NCBI GenBank assembly: GCA_023105745.1
Contig: JALGQZ010000009.1
Span: 35,144,409-35,208,408 of the forward strand
Source: Austropuccinia psidii
Taxonomy: Eukaryota; Basidiomycota; Pucciniomycetes; Pucciniales; Sphaerophragmiaceae
Reading direction: 5' to 3'
Length of the DNA stretch: 64,000 bases
Shown: piece after piece, positions 11,211 through 22,974 of the stretch
How the letters are laid out: every line of letters starts with the position of its first letter
Numbering within the stretch: the first letter of the stretch is position 1
Position numbers and translations under genes: made by a program
Notes under the pieces: model-generated
The model's input: the letters and a program-made list of their open reading frames with translations, nothing else
The model's database searches: none
Told to the model about the DNA's origin: nothing

Positions 11211-11785
11211 TTTTTTACTTATTTTGGACCTTACAAGTAAGTTTTTTCTCTTTTTTATCATTTATTGACACTTGTTTTTTATTTTTTAGGCGTCATTTTC
11301 TTTTGAAGAATATATTTTATATATATTCTCCTTTAAAATTTTATAATACTCATATTTTTAAAGAGTATTTTGTCTAGTGGCTAATAACCACAAGACCAGT
11401 ATTTTTGGCGTGTTTTGCATATAAAAACACTTTTAAGCCATTTATACAGTCTCAATTCTTAATTGAATTAAGACAGCTCATACTGATAAACCAACAGTTG
11501 AGGCGTGTTTGGACACATTGTTAACTCAATTGCCCTGTAATACACCATTTTTAACAGATTATACTTGCTAATAACAAGTATTCTGTAAGATATTGGTATA
11601 CAAACAGTATACCAATAATCAATAAGCTGTATTTTTGACGTGGAATTGTTAATTCAATTACACTGTCACTATACAAGGGCATACTGTAGTAACATACAAG
11701 CCCAGAGGCCATTCTTAGACGTGCAAAACCAGCCTTGTAAGAAGTCTTAACTGACATAAGCCCTCTTTTTCCTGCTTTGATTCAG

Positions 11786-12085
11786 TGGAAGAAAACTTCA
11801 TACCACTTGAGACCCAGTCACAGGCCAACATACCAGTGACACCCTCAGAACCAGAGGGCAGCAAGGGCAAAGGAAAAAGGCTTAGTGAAGGCCTCATCAC
11901 AGCCAAAAAGTGGACACCAATAGCCACTCAGAGGAGTAGAAAGCCACGAAACTCTGCTTCAATACAAGGTAAACCAACCTTAACCACTTGTGCAGGGAAG
12001 ATTACAATTATTAACCCAGTTGTAACCTCCAAAGGCAAACTGCCCAAATCAGCAGATAGCAAATTTGTACAAGGCACAGTCAAAG
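11786..12085 (+). CDS. Candidate leader exon of element A (ORF0), no ATG
   Basis: An open frame of 100 codons with no Met codon. It starts after a good acceptor (TTTGATTCAG) and ends at a GTAAAT donor in phase 1. The protein is Ser/Lys/Pro-rich with no recognisable domain. Element B has a shorter counterpart (34112-33963) whose two splice boundaries are in the same phase. How translation would begin is unknown, since no ATG lies between about 10712 and 12134. A non-AUG start, or the frame being fortuitous, are the alternatives. Confidence 0.35.
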
Positions 12086-12153
12086 GTAAATACCCTAAGA
12101 ACATAAAGTTTTTGACTGCTTGCAAACACTGATATGTCCCCTGTATACCTCAG
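12086..12153 (+). other. Candidate intron containing the gag-pol start codon
   Basis: 68 nt, donor GTAAAT and acceptor ACCTCAG, with a CTGAT branch-like word at 12129-12133 that runs into the ATG at 12134-12136. Removal would join ORF0 (phase 1) to the overlapping frame at 12154-12854 and delete the polyprotein ATG. This is a prediction only; no transcript evidence is available. Confidence 0.4.
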
Positions 12154-15100
12154 AGACCTTGGCTTCCAAAGGAACCAGCCAGAGGATAGAGCAGGAATGT
12201 CTAGAACCAGAAGACCTGAAAGAAGACACATTGGACACAGTGGTGGATGGCAAAACAATGAGGGAGATAATATCAACCTTGCCATTCACACTCCAATTCA
12301 ACAGAAACCTCAAACCAGAGGACTGGAAGGATATGGATCAAGTTCTTCAAATCCACCAACTCCTCAAAGATTTGTTTCAATGGAGTATGGACAACAAGAG
12401 GTTCAACCTAGCAACTCACTGGGCAGAACTGGGATCAAGTTGCCAGAAGATCTGTCTCAAAGAGATAGACTTCAAAGACCTTATGGTAATCACCAAGGGT
12501 TGGAATCCTACCAGGCAGCACAGACTCCTGGAGGCAAGGGCACAGAGGATAAGGGAGAATCAAGCCACTATCCAAGCTATAGAAGAACAGTTAACCCAGA
12601 CAGGGCCCACTCAGATTCCTTCAGGTTCACAAGGAGCATGCCAAATCAGCTCTCCAGTGGCTTCACACCATTCAGAAACCAGCAGATCAGTGGCCAAGAG
12701 TCACCATTCTTCACAATTCCAGGAAGTTTCCAGGAGAAGACAAGGCAACAAGGGCAAAAACAAAGCCTCCTTCAACCAGAGGAGGAAAGAGTCAGACCCC
12801 ATGATCCAGAAGCTGTTAGATTTGGTAAAAGAAGTACACAAGAACCAGAAGTAGTTGTAAACCACTCTAGAATCAGTAGTCCTAGTAATAGAAACATTAC
12901 CCCCACTCAGACTGAAAATAACATTATCACATCTGAGAGTAACATCAACAGTGACACACTGTGGTTACAAATGTCCCAATATGCTGAGCAATCTGCAAAG
13001 CAGGCTACAGAATTTGCAGCTGCCCAAGAGAGGATGAGAGAAACTCAAGCCTCATTGGAGCAGATAGTTAAAAACCTTCAGGAAGGATATACTCAACTGA
13101 GCAAAGCCTCTGAAGAAACCAACAAGAGACTGAACCAAGTCTCTGAAGAACAACACCATAGTAGCAGGGACAGGGAGTGTCTGAACCAAGACATCAACAA
13201 ATTGTTTGATGCCTACCATAGCTTAAAGCCCCAACCACAAGGCCAAGCTATGGAGAATCCATATCAACCAGATGACATCAAACCAGATGCCATGTTGTTG
13301 AATAAGGCAAGATCTCCATCACAATACCAGGATGGAGATGGCATGTCTTATTCAGAGAAGGAAGCCTTGAAACAGCTTCCTGAGGCCTCAAGCTGGCCCA
13401 AATTCTCTGGATCAGGAGAATATGATCATATGGAACTCATAGATTATATTGATGGACTCTTCATTGATGTACCAAGCATACCAGATTACTGGATTACTGC
13501 TAGACTGAATACTGCATTTAAAGGTCATGCAAGTATATGGTACACTGAAATGAAAGAAATCCATGGCAGAAGAAATTGGCCATGGTGGAAGAGTCAAATA
13601 ATCCAAAAGTACAGTAATGGAACTTGGATATGGCAAAAGACCATGTCATTTGAGAATGACAAATACTCTGTGGACAAAGATCCATATGAGTGGTGCCTTA
13701 GACAGTCTAAAAGACTTAAGGCCATTGATCCTCAGATGAACATCCAAATGAGGAATCACAAACTCCTGACACAACTGCCAGGAGAACTAGAGCATGCAGT
13801 AAAGTGCAGATGCAACCAAAATTGCACTCTAGATGATATAGCCAATACCTTACAAGACATAAGGAAAAGGACTAATATAGGGAAATTCACCCCATATAGA
13901 AGCAGTAGTTTCAAAGAGAAACAACCTTTCAGGGTGGAGTTTAAAGACAAACCCAGAGAAAGAGTGGAAGAAGTGGCAAAGAAGAAGAATTCTTGTCACA
14001 ATTGTGGTTCAACAGATCACTATGCTAACAACTGTCCAAAGGCAAAGAAGAAAGTCTATGCCATAGAGAAAGTCCCTGAGGAAGAACCTCCAACAGAGGA
14101 TTCTGAATCAGACTCTATGGGTGATGCCATCAGAGAAACATCTGATGAGGATCAAGATCCAAGAGAGGAATTTCTAGTGGAATACCAAGAGGAAACCCCA
14201 CTAGAAATCCAGGATATACAGTTGGAAGCAGGCATGCCACAAGACACTGCCAACAAAAACTTGTGTAAACATACACAAGATGCACAAACATTCCTGGTTA
14301 CACCAACCAAAGGAATGGCATATATACATGGAACAGCCACAAAAATGACTGTATGTATTGACAATGCTCAGCACCCACTGATCATTGACAGTGGAGCACA
14401 CTGCTCCATAGTGGCCAGAAATTATCTGGATACACACTTCCCAAACTGGGAAAAAGAACTCTTGCCCACAAGGGCAAAGAAATTTAAGAGTGCATCTGGA
14501 AAGATGACCTCTATTGGGACAATTATCAAAGAGATAATTATACCCCACAGAAAAGGTAATATCAGACTCAACCCAGAGTTTGTAGTGCTTGAAGATGCCC
14601 ACATCCAAGGGTTTTTACTGGGAACAGATTACCAGAGGATGTATGGCATAGATATTTACAATAGTAAAAATAGGCATATTACCATTGGTACTAACAAGGA
14701 AAAGAAATTTTCTCTTGATATATACCAAATATCTTCTCAGGACCCACTGGAAGAACTTCTGAAAGAATTCAGAGAGGGACAGTTTAGCACTACCCTCACC
14801 AGTAAACAAAAGTTAAGTTTACTGAAGATGCTGAGGAAGAATAGACCAGCATTTGCCATTGGTGAAGAACCATTAGGCAAGATCAAAGGCCATGATATAG
14901 AACTATATCTGGATGTGGAAAGGCCTTATCCACCCATGTTAAGGAGACCTCCTTACCCAGCAAGTCTGGAGACCAGGAAAGAGATTGAGAAACATATCAA
15001 TGAACTCCTGGACATGGATGTCATTAGGAAGATTGGACATAATGAAATAGTGGAAATTACCACCCCTGTCCTAATCACCTGGCATGATGGCAAGTCTAGA

Positions 15101-17989
15101 TTGTGTGGAGACTTCAGAGCCCTGAATAACTACACAAAAGCAGACAGGTACCCTATACCAAGGATACCTCATGCCTTGGATAAACTGGCTAAAGCCAAAT
15201 ACATAACCAAGATGGATTGTATGAAAGGCTTCCACCAAAATGGAGTTAAACCAAACTCCATGAAGTTGCTCAGAATAATATGCCATATGGGCATATATGA
15301 GTACACCAGGATGCCATTTGGCATCAAAAATGCACCAGCCCACTTCCAAAGGATGATGGACACCATATTTCAGGAAGAAATAATGGAAGGCTGGATGGTA
15401 GTATATATTGATGATATCATTATATACTCAGAGACATGGGAAGATCATGTACAATACATAGACAGAGTGCTAAGTAAATGTACACCCATCAATCTAAAAA
15501 TTTCACTTAAAAAGTGTAATTTTGGCCAACAAGAGCTACTAGCTCTAGGACACAAAGTCTCAGGCCTTAGTCTGGCAATTGACCAGAACAAAGTAGCAGC
15601 AGTACTGCAAAAGCCAGTACCAAAGAGCATTAAAGAAATGCAATCTTTCCTTGGGTTTGCTAGCTACTATAGAAACCACATCAAAAACTTTGCCCACATA
15701 ACTAGTAGCTTATACAAGTTATGCTCAAAGGATGTAGTTTTTGAAATAACCAAGGAAAGGAGGGATGCATATGAGAGGATCAAATATGAACTCACAAATG
15801 CACCTGTGCTCATCTTGCCTGACTTTGAACTACCATTCAAGTTATACATAGATGCAGCATGCAGCCAAGGCTTAGGAGCAGCCCTTCACCAAAGACAAAT
15901 TGTGGATGGTGAACCAAGAGAAGGTGTAATATGTTACATCTCCAGGCAGCTGAAAGATTCAGAAGCCAGGTATGGGGCCACCCAGACAGAATGTCTATGT
16001 CTAGTCTGGGCTCTAGAAAAACTCCATTACTATTTGGAGGGTGCAGTCTTTGAAGTCTACACAGACTGCACAGCCTTGAAGTCTTTACTAAACATGAAGA
16101 CTACTAATAGACATATGCTGAGATGGCAAATAGCCATCCAGGAGTATAGAGGGAACATGACCATCATATACAAGGAAGGTAAAAGCCATACCAATGCAGA
16201 TGGCCTTAGCAGATGGCCACTGGACAATGTCAAAAGCAATCCAGCTTATGACCCTGAAGTTGCTGCAAAAATTCCTATCCATTTTATGGAGATCAATAGG
16301 AAAAAGAACTTCAGATTCTCTGAATGGGCACCAGAGAGTGGTACCCTTGACAGTGGAAACACTGATTCAGAAGGGACAGAAACTCCCATACTGGGAATAA
16401 GTTCCTCAGAACTGCACAATGAATTTTTCAATGCAGTCCTGAAATCTTATGCTAAGCACAAACAGTGTAGCATATTACTCCAACTCCTTCAACAAAAATA
16501 CAAGAGCCCAGAACTGGAAACCCAGCTGGAGGAACCCTGGTTGAGGGCCTATAAGGACAATAAATTCTTCCTTATAGATGGCCTGATTTATCACAGAGAA
16601 AAGCACACCAGTGCACTCACAGTGATAGACAGAGACCACATCTCTCTAATCCTGCAGGAATGCCATGACTGCCCCTATATGGGACACATGAGTGAAGACA
16701 GGACCAAAGAGAGGGTAGCAAGCACAGCTTGGTGGCCCAAGTGGGAACAAGAGTTGAGTGAATACACCAACACTTGTGAAAGATGCCAAAAGGCAAATAG
16801 AAAACATGGGAAGAAATATGGGTTACTTCAACATATAGAAGAACCCAAGCACCCATGGGAAACCATTAACATGGACTGGGTCACAGGACTTGTCCCAGGA
16901 GGCAAAGAAAACTACAATGCCTGCTTAATCATAGTTGATAGGTTCAGCAAAAGCATGAGATGTCTACCATGCCATAAAGAGGACACAGCCATGGACACTG
17001 CTCTGTTATTTTGGAATAACATCATATCCACCTGTGGAGTCCCCAAGATCATAATTAGTGACAGGGACCCAAAATTCACATCTGAATTTTGGACCAACTT
17101 AGATGACATGCTTGGCACCAAGCTTGCTTTTTCCACAGCTTACCATCCCCAAACAGATGGCCTGGCTGAGAGGATGATCCAAACAATAGAGGACATTCTC
17201 AGGAGGTTCTGTGCCTATGGCATGGAATACAAGGACCATGAGGGATACACCCATGATTGGGTTACCCTCTTACCAGCAGTCCAGCTGGCTTATAACACAA
17301 GCCAGCACTCTACCACAGGAAAAACACCTGCACTGGTAGAGAAAGGGTGGAATCCCCTGTTACCTGTTGATCACTTGAAGAAAAATCTTCTGACCATCCA
17401 CCCCACAGCCAAAGACTTCCATGATATGTGGAAGAAAGCCTGTGATACTGCAGCCAAATGCATAGCTGAGGCCAAAGAGTATAACAAGCAGAGGTGGGAC
17501 AAATCACATATGGAACCTGACTTCAAGGAAGGGGACCAGGTGTTAGTGTCTACACTGAACTTCAACAATCTCAAAGGACCTAAGAAAATGAGAGACTCAT
17601 TTGTAGGGCCCTTCACTATCATTAAGTTGATAGGGAAAAATGCAGTGGAAGTCAAGCTCACTGAGGAGTTTTCTAGGAAACACCCAGTCTTTCCAGTGAG
17701 CCTGGTCAAGCCATACTTCCAAACAGAGGAGGGAAAATTCCCCTCCAGGAAGAACAACATCACTCCACCAGAAATAGTGGAAGTAGAAGACTCTCCTGGA
17801 CCTGTGAGTAAAATCATCAGGGCCAGAAAAATCAGACTTAATGGGAAGGATCAAAGACAATACCTAGTCAGATTCAAGAACCAGACAGCTGATAAAGACA
17901 AATGGTTGGCAGAGGATGCCATACCAGATGGGAACCTTCATTTAAGGAGATTCAGAGCCTCTAGGAGGACTGAACAGTCTCATCAATGA
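12134..17989 (+). CDS. Gag-pol polyprotein of element A (1951 aa)
   Basis: The single polyprotein supplies particle and replication functions. In order: a low-complexity N-terminus and coiled-coil-like stretch; a capsid-type segment near residues 420-580; a CCHC knuckle (C-X2-C-X4-H-X4-C) at 621-634; an aspartic protease DSGA at 752-755; reverse transcriptase with YIDD at 1091-1094; RNase H with Asp1240, Glu1286 and an Asp near 1311; integrase zinc finger (His1511, His1518, Cys near 1548 and 1551) and catalytic Asp1581, Asp1643 and Glu1679, with exactly 35 residues between the last two; and a chromodomain-like tail from about 1891. The ATG at 12134 is the first after the LTR. There is no frameshift between gag and pol, unlike in families C and D. 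All catalytic residues I checked are present, so the element may be autonomous. Confidence 0.97.
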   Translation: MSPVYLRDLGFQRNQPEDRAGMSRTRRPERRHIGHSGGWQNNEGDNINLAIHTPIQQKPQTRGLEGYGSSSSNPPTPQRFVSMEYGQQEVQPSNSLGRTGIKLPEDLSQRDRLQRPYGNHQGLESYQAAQTPGGKGTEDKGESSHYPSYRRTVNPDRAHSDSFRFTRSMPNQLSSGFTPFRNQQISGQESPFFTIPGSFQEKTRQQGQKQSLLQPEEERVRPHDPEAVRFGKRSTQEPEVVVNHSRISSPSNRNITPTQTENNIITSESNINSDTLWLQMSQYAEQSAKQATEFAAAQERMRETQASLEQIVKNLQEGYTQLSKASEETNKRLNQVSEEQHHSSRDRECLNQDINKLFDAYHSLKPQPQGQAMENPYQPDDIKPDAMLLNKARSPSQYQDGDGMSYSEKEALKQLPEASSWPKFSGSGEYDHMELIDYIDGLFIDVPSIPDYWITARLNTAFKGHASIWYTEMKEIHGRRNWPWWKSQIIQKYSNGTWIWQKTMSFENDKYSVDKDPYEWCLRQSKRLKAIDPQMNIQMRNHKLLTQLPGELEHAVKCRCNQNCTLDDIANTLQDIRKRTNIGKFTPYRSSSFKEKQPFRVEFKDKPRERVEEVAKKKNSCHNCGSTDHYANNCPKAKKKVYAIEKVPEEEPPTEDSESDSMGDAIRETSDEDQDPREEFLVEYQEETPLEIQDIQLEAGMPQDTANKNLCKHTQDAQTFLVTPTKGMAYIHGTATKMTVCIDNAQHPLIIDSGAHCSIVARNYLDTHFPNWEKELLPTRAKKFKSASGKMTSIGTIIKEIIIPHRKGNIRLNPEFVVLEDAHIQGFLLGTDYQRMYGIDIYNSKNRHITIGTNKEKKFSLDIYQISSQDPLEELLKEFREGQFSTTLTSKQKLSLLKMLRKNRPAFAIGEEPLGKIKGHDIELYLDVERPYPPMLRRPPYPASLETRKEIEKHINELLDMDVIRKIGHNEIVEITTPVLITWHDGKSRLCGDFRALNNYTKADRYPIPRIPHALDKLAKAKYITKMDCMKGFHQNGVKPNSMKLLRIICHMGIYEYTRMPFGIKNAPAHFQRMMDTIFQEEIMEGWMVVYIDDIIIYSETWEDHVQYIDRVLSKCTPINLKISLKKCNFGQQELLALGHKVSGLSLAIDQNKVAAVLQKPVPKSIKEMQSFLGFASYYRNHIKNFAHITSSLYKLCSKDVVFEITKERRDAYERIKYELTNAPVLILPDFELPFKLYIDAACSQGLGAALHQRQIVDGEPREGVICYISRQLKDSEARYGATQTECLCLVWALEKLHYYLEGAVFEVYTDCTALKSLLNMKTTNRHMLRWQIAIQEYRGNMTIIYKEGKSHTNADGLSRWPLDNVKSNPAYDPEVAAKIPIHFMEINRKKNFRFSEWAPESGTLDSGNTDSEGTETPILGISSSELHNEFFNAVLKSYAKHKQCSILLQLLQQKYKSPELETQLEEPWLRAYKDNKFFLIDGLIYHREKHTSALTVIDRDHISLILQECHDCPYMGHMSEDRTKERVASTAWWPKWEQELSEYTNTCERCQKANRKHGKKYGLLQHIEEPKHPWETINMDWVTGLVPGGKENYNACLIIVDRFSKSMRCLPCHKEDTAMDTALLFWNNIISTCGVPKIIISDRDPKFTSEFWTNLDDMLGTKLAFSTAYHPQTDGLAERMIQTIEDILRRFCAYGMEYKDHEGYTHDWVTLLPAVQLAYNTSQHSTTGKTPALVEKGWNPLLPVDHLKKNLLTIHPTAKDFHDMWKKACDTAAKCIAEAKEYNKQRWDKSHMEPDFKEGDQVLVSTLNFNNLKGPKKMRDSFVGPFTIIKLIGKNAVEVKLTEEFSRKHPVFPVSLVKPYFQTEEGKFPSRKNNITPPEIVEVEDSPGPVSKIIRARKIRLNGKDQRQYLVRFKNQTADKDKWLAEDAIPDGNLHLRRFRASRRTEQSHQ
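12154..12854 (+). CDS. Overlapping frame B of element A (about 233 aa)
   Basis: This frame is open from 12099 to the stop at 12852-12854, about 250 codons entirely overlapping the N-terminal gag-pol frame. It lacks an early ATG (the first is at 12258) and would be entered by splicing from ORF0. Its protein looks ordinary: acidic/aromatic helices, a DW...LQIHQ stretch, a GWNP motif and a basic Lys/Arg-rich end. The overlapping frame in element B also has DW...PQIHQ and GWNP in the same order. Function unknown. It might be an accessory particle or RNA-binding protein, or an unexpressed shadow of gag. Confidence 0.5.
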
Positions 17990-18001
17990 TGAGCCTTTTT
18001 T

Positions 18002-18013
18002 AGAGGGAGGGTA
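18002..18013 (+). promoter_or_regulatory. Polypurine tract of element A
   Basis: AGAGGGAGGGTA immediately before the 3' LTR, the expected plus-strand primer site. The truncated A copy has the same sequence before its LTR at 24597. Confidence 0.85.
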
Positions 18014-19454
18014 TGTCAGCCTGTGACTCAAAACCAGAGCACAAGCATGACAGCCAATACACCATAAATCAATGGTATAGCCAAGATACCACCAAAACAT
18101 GGAACTGAGCCAAATTAGCTCAAAAGGTATCAAAAGAAAGAGGAAACTCACCTCTTTCTGAAAATACAAGTCCCATCACCATAGGACAAGAAATAACAAA
18201 GTTATTCCTGCTCAAAGTCATTGCTGAGCATAAACCTTAATTTTCACCTCTCATCTAAAATCTAGAAGGAGAGGCTTAACCCCATCAAATGGGTATTCAA
18301 AATGAAGCTCTAAGCCAGGGCTATCCAATGGTACCAGCCAAACTGAGCTAGCACCAGTATTACTTGAGTTATGGTCAAATTCAGACCAAATAAGGGTGAA
18401 CAAAACATTCACCTCTCATCTAACTTTTACAGTTTTAGTGTGAGATACTTAAAGTGGGGTCTTTTTGGAAAGAGCACAATCAGGGCTATCTGATGGTGCC
18501 ATCCATTTCCCCATAACTCAACTACAACAGAAGTTATTGGCCAAACAAGCTTAATACAGCTTTTTGCCCAAACCACGCCAATGTACAAAAATACCTGTAC
18601 ATGGGATAACTTTGTCATATTTAATGATAACCATGTCAAGTTGGGTACCATTGTGTAGAGCTCATATAGAGCTATTCAATGAACCAACTTTGAGCTTGAT
18701 ATCTCAAAAACTGACAGAGTTATGACCATTTTAAGGTCAAAATCCCACCAGCTGTCATATACAGCCTTACCATGGGATAACACCCCATAACCATGAATGT
18801 GAGGTGTCAAATAGACGAAGAAGCATGTTTTTACTTCAATACCTCATATGTCAGTCAATACTGGGGTCCCATACAGCTTCTGTACAGCATTCTACGCGTC
18901 ATACACGTCAGAATCAGGCTGTGAGGTCCCCAGATGAAAATTTTCACCCTGTATTGGTGAAAACTGCCCAGATGTGGTTTCAAAACCACATCTGAGCCCA
19001 ATACAGGGTATACAGGCTGTTTGCAAACCACAAGCCTGTCATAGAGAGTGAAAAATCTTCACTTCCTCTACGTGGAAAGGTCTAGCAGCCTTTCCACCTC
19101 AATTTCAGGATAAAAGGAGGGCTTTTCACAGCCAAAAACCTTTCCTCATCCTGCTCTTGAATACCCTACGTAGTAAACTGTCAAAAACAGTTTTACTCTT
19201 GGGTAATAATCAGGTATTATTATAATCTTAATAATTGTAGTCTTTATTATTGTAACCCAACAGGTAAAGCTGCACCCAGGGCTTTCAACAGCGCTCACCA
19301 CCACTATATCCACTATAGTAAAGCCCTCTTATTATTAAATTAAAACCATTTTCTACTCTTATAAAACCTTTTTTAACCTTTATATACCGTGTCACAGTCA
19401 TAGTTAAAAGTTGTAAATACACTTTATTACTCTTATCATAGACTCAACCTGACA
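18014..19454 (+). repeat. 3' LTR of element A
   Basis: 1441 bp, the same length as the 5' LTR, followed by the right TSD CCCCC. Confidence 0.95.
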
Positions 19455-21342
19455 CCCCCGCCACACAGAATGCCGCTAATATACCATAGCAAATTCGATT
19501 TATTCCGAGATTCTTGTGACACGTCAAAAGATCTTTGATGGCCTCATTTTTTTTTGAGTTCGTGAGTTTGCCTTTGATGCCATTAAATTCGACCTTTGTA
19601 TGTGCACGTACCATGTTGTACGCAATCATCAAATGGATAACTGTATCCATTATATCCTCCAGGTTCTTGTGCGGCTTTGTGGATATCTCATTGTCAGCGC
19701 CGCCACCATCAATGCTGAGTTGGGTTGCATGTTGCTTCGATTTACTCAAGCAGGAGGCAAGGTATTCAACTGCTCCGCGTTCGATTCCAAGAGGATCGGT
19801 CGAATTTGATGTTGGTGCAACATATGGTTTGGGTGCAATCACATCGTATGAGACTAAACTAATGAATTCAAACATAACATTTGCCCAAAAATGTTTAACT
19901 GGATTCGCGGGGTAAAGAAGGCTCTGAACCATTTTGAAGAAGGAGTGTTCAGATTTTGGGAGATTATCTGGAGGTTTAGCTGATTCCTTCATCAATTTGA
20001 GATTCCAAATGTTGTGATCAAAAAATGCTTCTGTTTCTGTTGGCTTAAAAAAATCTAACCCTGTATATTGCAATTTATATCACCAGTCAACAGCCAATAA
20101 TCAAGTATCATGCACAAAGATAAAAAAAAACTCACCGGCCATTTCAAGGTCCTCCAGCCAAGCCAACATTTTAAGCTCTCGGTTACTGATCACCTTAATA
20201 CCAACGGGCAGGGATGTATGAGCATCCTTTGTTGGTAAATTGTCCCATCTCTTTTTATAAATCCTATTGATATTATCAAGCCCCCTTTTCCATGATTGTT
20301 GAGAAATATTGGAATGATAATTCAAAATGCCTGCAAACTCTTCCATGCGGGATAAAAATATTCCTTCAAAATTTGCAGCGGATGACACTTCGGGCTCAGC
20401 TTCAGGAATTATATCAGTCATATCTCGTCCCATTGTATCATGTTTAATTGTTTCCCTTTCTTGAAAGGCTTGAATATTCCAAGGAGAGGCGGGAGGGGTT
20501 GCATCATGCATTGTTTCATTGGGTATTGGGGGGCTTTCAGTATGTGGAGCTTCATCATGGATTGTGTAATTGAGTATGGGGGGGGTTCAGTATGCGGAGG
20601 TTCATTATCAATCTGGTCCACTTCAACACCTTGATCCCGGGAATCCTTTTCGGCTTCAAAGGTACGGCGTTTTTTGTTGGTTTTTTTGGTCGCATGTATA
20701 TTTGGTCTTTTTCCTAATCCTTTGCCTGGAAATCCAATTACGACTCGAGATCCTTCAGGTAGAGATTCTCCCACCTCCACACCTGCCCATATCTTGTAAG
20801 CAGGTATTTTTCTCAATTTTGTTTTGAATTAGTAATGGACTTACGGTTCAAATCGATTTTGAGGAGGCTCATGGCTTCAGCAATCTTTTGACGCACATAA
20901 TCAGGAATTTTACTATCATTTTGAATTTTTTTGAGCCTTGGGATTGTTTGAGCAATGTTGAAGACAAATTGTTCCTTGGATATAATTTCCACCTCCCCAC
21001 TGAAAATTACATCATCTTGCCCATCATCTTCTGTCGGTGCACAAGGTTCAACAGTCTTTTCCTTCTCATAAATTTTAAAATTCGGTTTCTGAGAGCTTGG
21101 AGGTTGAGCTGAAATAAAGGCTATGACACAATATCAGGTTTTGAGAGATTAGAAATACTCAAGATGGATGTATACTCACATTCTGGAAGAACTGGTGGAT
21201 CTTGATTATCTTCATGTGACTGGCTCTCTGCTTCAATGCCTAATTCACGACTACTGGCCATATCAGATATTTCACTTCCACTCTCTGGGGCTGAAGTTTG
21301 TCATTCATTAAATTCCGTTGAATTTCCCGGGGTTTGCGCCAT
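19455..21342 (-). pseudogene. Unknown five-exon gene, 5' part, split by element A
   Basis: Minus-strand exons: 21342-21180 (ATG), 21108-20845, 20782-20136, and 20060-19455 continuing at 9750-9408. Introns are 21179-21109, 20844-20783 (TACTAATT branch) and 20135-20061, all GT-AG and 62-75 nt, and all phases agree. Three lesions are visible: TGA at codon 14 (21303-21301); a run of eight C (minus strand, 20578-20585) where nine would keep the frame; and the LTR element. With one base restored and one TSD copy removed the coding length is 2019 nt, exactly 673 codons. The N-terminal half is acidic and charged; the C-terminal half is mixed helical and I recognise no domain. Function unknown. The homopolymer change could also be a sequencing error. 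Confidence 0.75.
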
Positions 21343-21884
21343 TGCGGAGGTAGTTTAGTAAGCAAATAGATGGTGACGAGTTGATTGATAACTTGTTTGA
21401 AAATTTTGAATAAAAAGATCCAAAATTAAGAAAATAGGTGGAAGTAAAATAATCGCATTTGCAAAATGCGCTTTGTCGGGAAATTGAAGGAGGCGATGTT
21501 TTGCAAATTATTTCATATCATGCAAATGAAATCACTTCCCTGTGAGACATTGTATAAAGTTGACTAGTGAGAAACCTATTGGAGTCAACTTTTGAACTAT
21601 TCAACACTCATGAGGTAAGGACTAAGCAAAGTGTTCCATTTGAATTATATGAAATAAAATGGTTTTCTCGGGGAAACAGGAGACACAATTCTTGTCTTAA
21701 ATAGTCCACTTATTAGGTTTTAATTTGTGAGTCTCATGATTTAAACCCTAACCACAACATTGTGAATATACTGACCAATTTCCCCTGAGGTCCTGTTGGC
21801 AGAGAAGGCCACTCAGCATATTTCGGCCATGGCATCCATTGTGTACGCCAACAAGCCACTGTACACTGTGGATGTAATACGTAA
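21343..21884. other. Upstream region of the split gene
   Basis: About 540 bp of AT-rich sequence between the start codon of the minus-strand gene and the 51-bp array. I see no gene in it. Confidence 0.5.
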
Positions 21885-22625
21885 ACGTGAGGATGGTAAG
21901 CAGCGTCGGAGGCATGTCGGGAGGGTACTTACTAGGCGAGCGTAAGGATTGTAAGCGGTGTCGGGAGGGCACTCCGCGAGCAGAAGGATCGTAAGCAGTG
22001 TTGGGAGTATGTCTGGAGGGCACTCCGTGAGCATAAGGATTGTAAGCAGTGTCGTGAGCATGTCAGGAGGGCACTTCATGAGCGTAAGGATGGTTAGCAG
22101 TGTCGGGAGCATGGCAGGAGGGCACTCCGTGAGCGTAAGGATCGTAAGCAGTGTCGGGAGCATGTTGGGAGTGCACTTCATGAGCGTAAGGATGGTGAGC
22201 AGTGTCAGGAGCATGGTGGGAGGGCACTCCGTGAGCGTAAGGATGGTGAGCAGTGTCAGGAGCATGTCGGGAGGGCACTGCGCGAGCGTAAGGATTGTAA
22301 GCAGTGTCAGGAGCATGTTGGGAGGGCACTGCGCAAGCGTAAGGATTGTAAGCAGTGTCGGGAGCATGTCAGGAGGGCACTTCATGAGCGTAAGGATGGT
22401 GAGCAGTGTCGGGAGCATGGCGGGAGGGCACTCAGTGAGCGTAAGGATCGTAAGCAGTGATGGGAGCATGTCAGGAGGGCACTGCGCGAGCATAAGGATC
22501 ATAAGCAGTGTCGGGAGCATGTCGGGAGGGCACTGCGCCAGCGTAAGGATTGTAATCAGTGTCGGGAGCATGTCGGGAGGGCACTACACAAGCGTAAGGA
22601 TGGTAAGGGTGGGGGTGTGAAAGCG
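21885..22625 (+). repeat. 51-bp minisatellite, about 14 units
   Basis: The unit contains GTCGGGAGCATGTCGGGAGG, then a GGCACT..GCGAGCGTAAGGATTG part, and repeats every 51 bp. Long ORFs on both strands (252 codons minus, 220 codons plus, each with 17-residue periodicity) are by-products of the period being a multiple of three. The core words GTCGGGAGC and GCGTAAGGATTG are shared with the 39-bp array at 6929-7245. Confidence 0.9.
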
Positions 22626-22799
22626 TAAGGAGTGGTGAGGACGGAGATGGGGGGGCAGGCAGTGTCAGAGTCTCATCTGGAGGGTGGTGCGGGCGCGTAA
22701 GCATGCTAAGCGTCGGGGAGGCGGAAGCTCTTAGGTGAAATTACCCGAACGTTGCAAATAGTGTTGAAATGGGTTTGGGCTTTGAGTGACATTCTCATG
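22626..22799. other. Spacer after the 51-bp array
   Basis: G-rich degenerate repeat edge followed by unassigned sequence; no gene seen. Confidence 0.4.
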
Positions 22800-22955
22800 T
22801 GACACATGTGACGATTGACGTTGTCTTGACGCTGACGTGACGTGACCCACTAAATCCAGTGACTATAAAGTGACACTAATGAGACTGAAGCAAGATTTTA
22901 TACTGACCGCAGTGCGACGTGAAGTCAATCGCTGACGATTGACGCAAGATTCGCC
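22800..22955. promoter_or_regulatory. TGACG half-site cluster
   Basis: TGACG occurs seven times on the plus strand within about 150 bp, including the overlapping pair TGACGTGACGTGA and two GATTGACG words. TGACG is the half-site of CRE/ATF-type bZIP factors. Whether it is functional is unknown. Confidence 0.35.
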
Positions 22956-22974
22956 CTGGTGAATTACGGAATCA

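Larger units (their letters stand above)
9751..19454 (+). mobile_element. Family A LTR retrotransposon, full length and apparently intact
   Basis: A Ty3/gypsy element of 9704 bp. It has 1441-bp LTRs (TGTCAGCC...CTGACA), a tRNA-type primer-binding site, one 1951-codon gag-pol frame without stops, a purine-rich tract and a 5-bp TSD (CCCCC at 9746-9750 and 19455-19459). Comparing the LTRs by eye I found three substitutions, at offsets 675, 803 and 828. Insertion is therefore recent, and the element interrupts a host-like gene. The C-terminal chromodomain-like segment suggests a chromovirus-type lineage. Confidence 0.95.

Noticed and set aside
11236..11289. Intron-like GTAAGT...TTTTTTAG just after the A primer site
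   Set aside because: The signals look good, but the exons on either side have no ATG or frame to test and it would remove only leader sequence. Left as a possibility, not annotated.
12120..12133. Start of frame B of element A at 12120
   Set aside because: That codon is TTG, not ATG. I annotated the frame from the splice acceptor instead.
21813..22620. Long ORFs on both strands (252 and 220 codons) through the 51-bp array
   Set aside because: The period is a multiple of three, so any stop-free frame in one unit stays open. The peptides are simple 17-residue repeats with no gene context.
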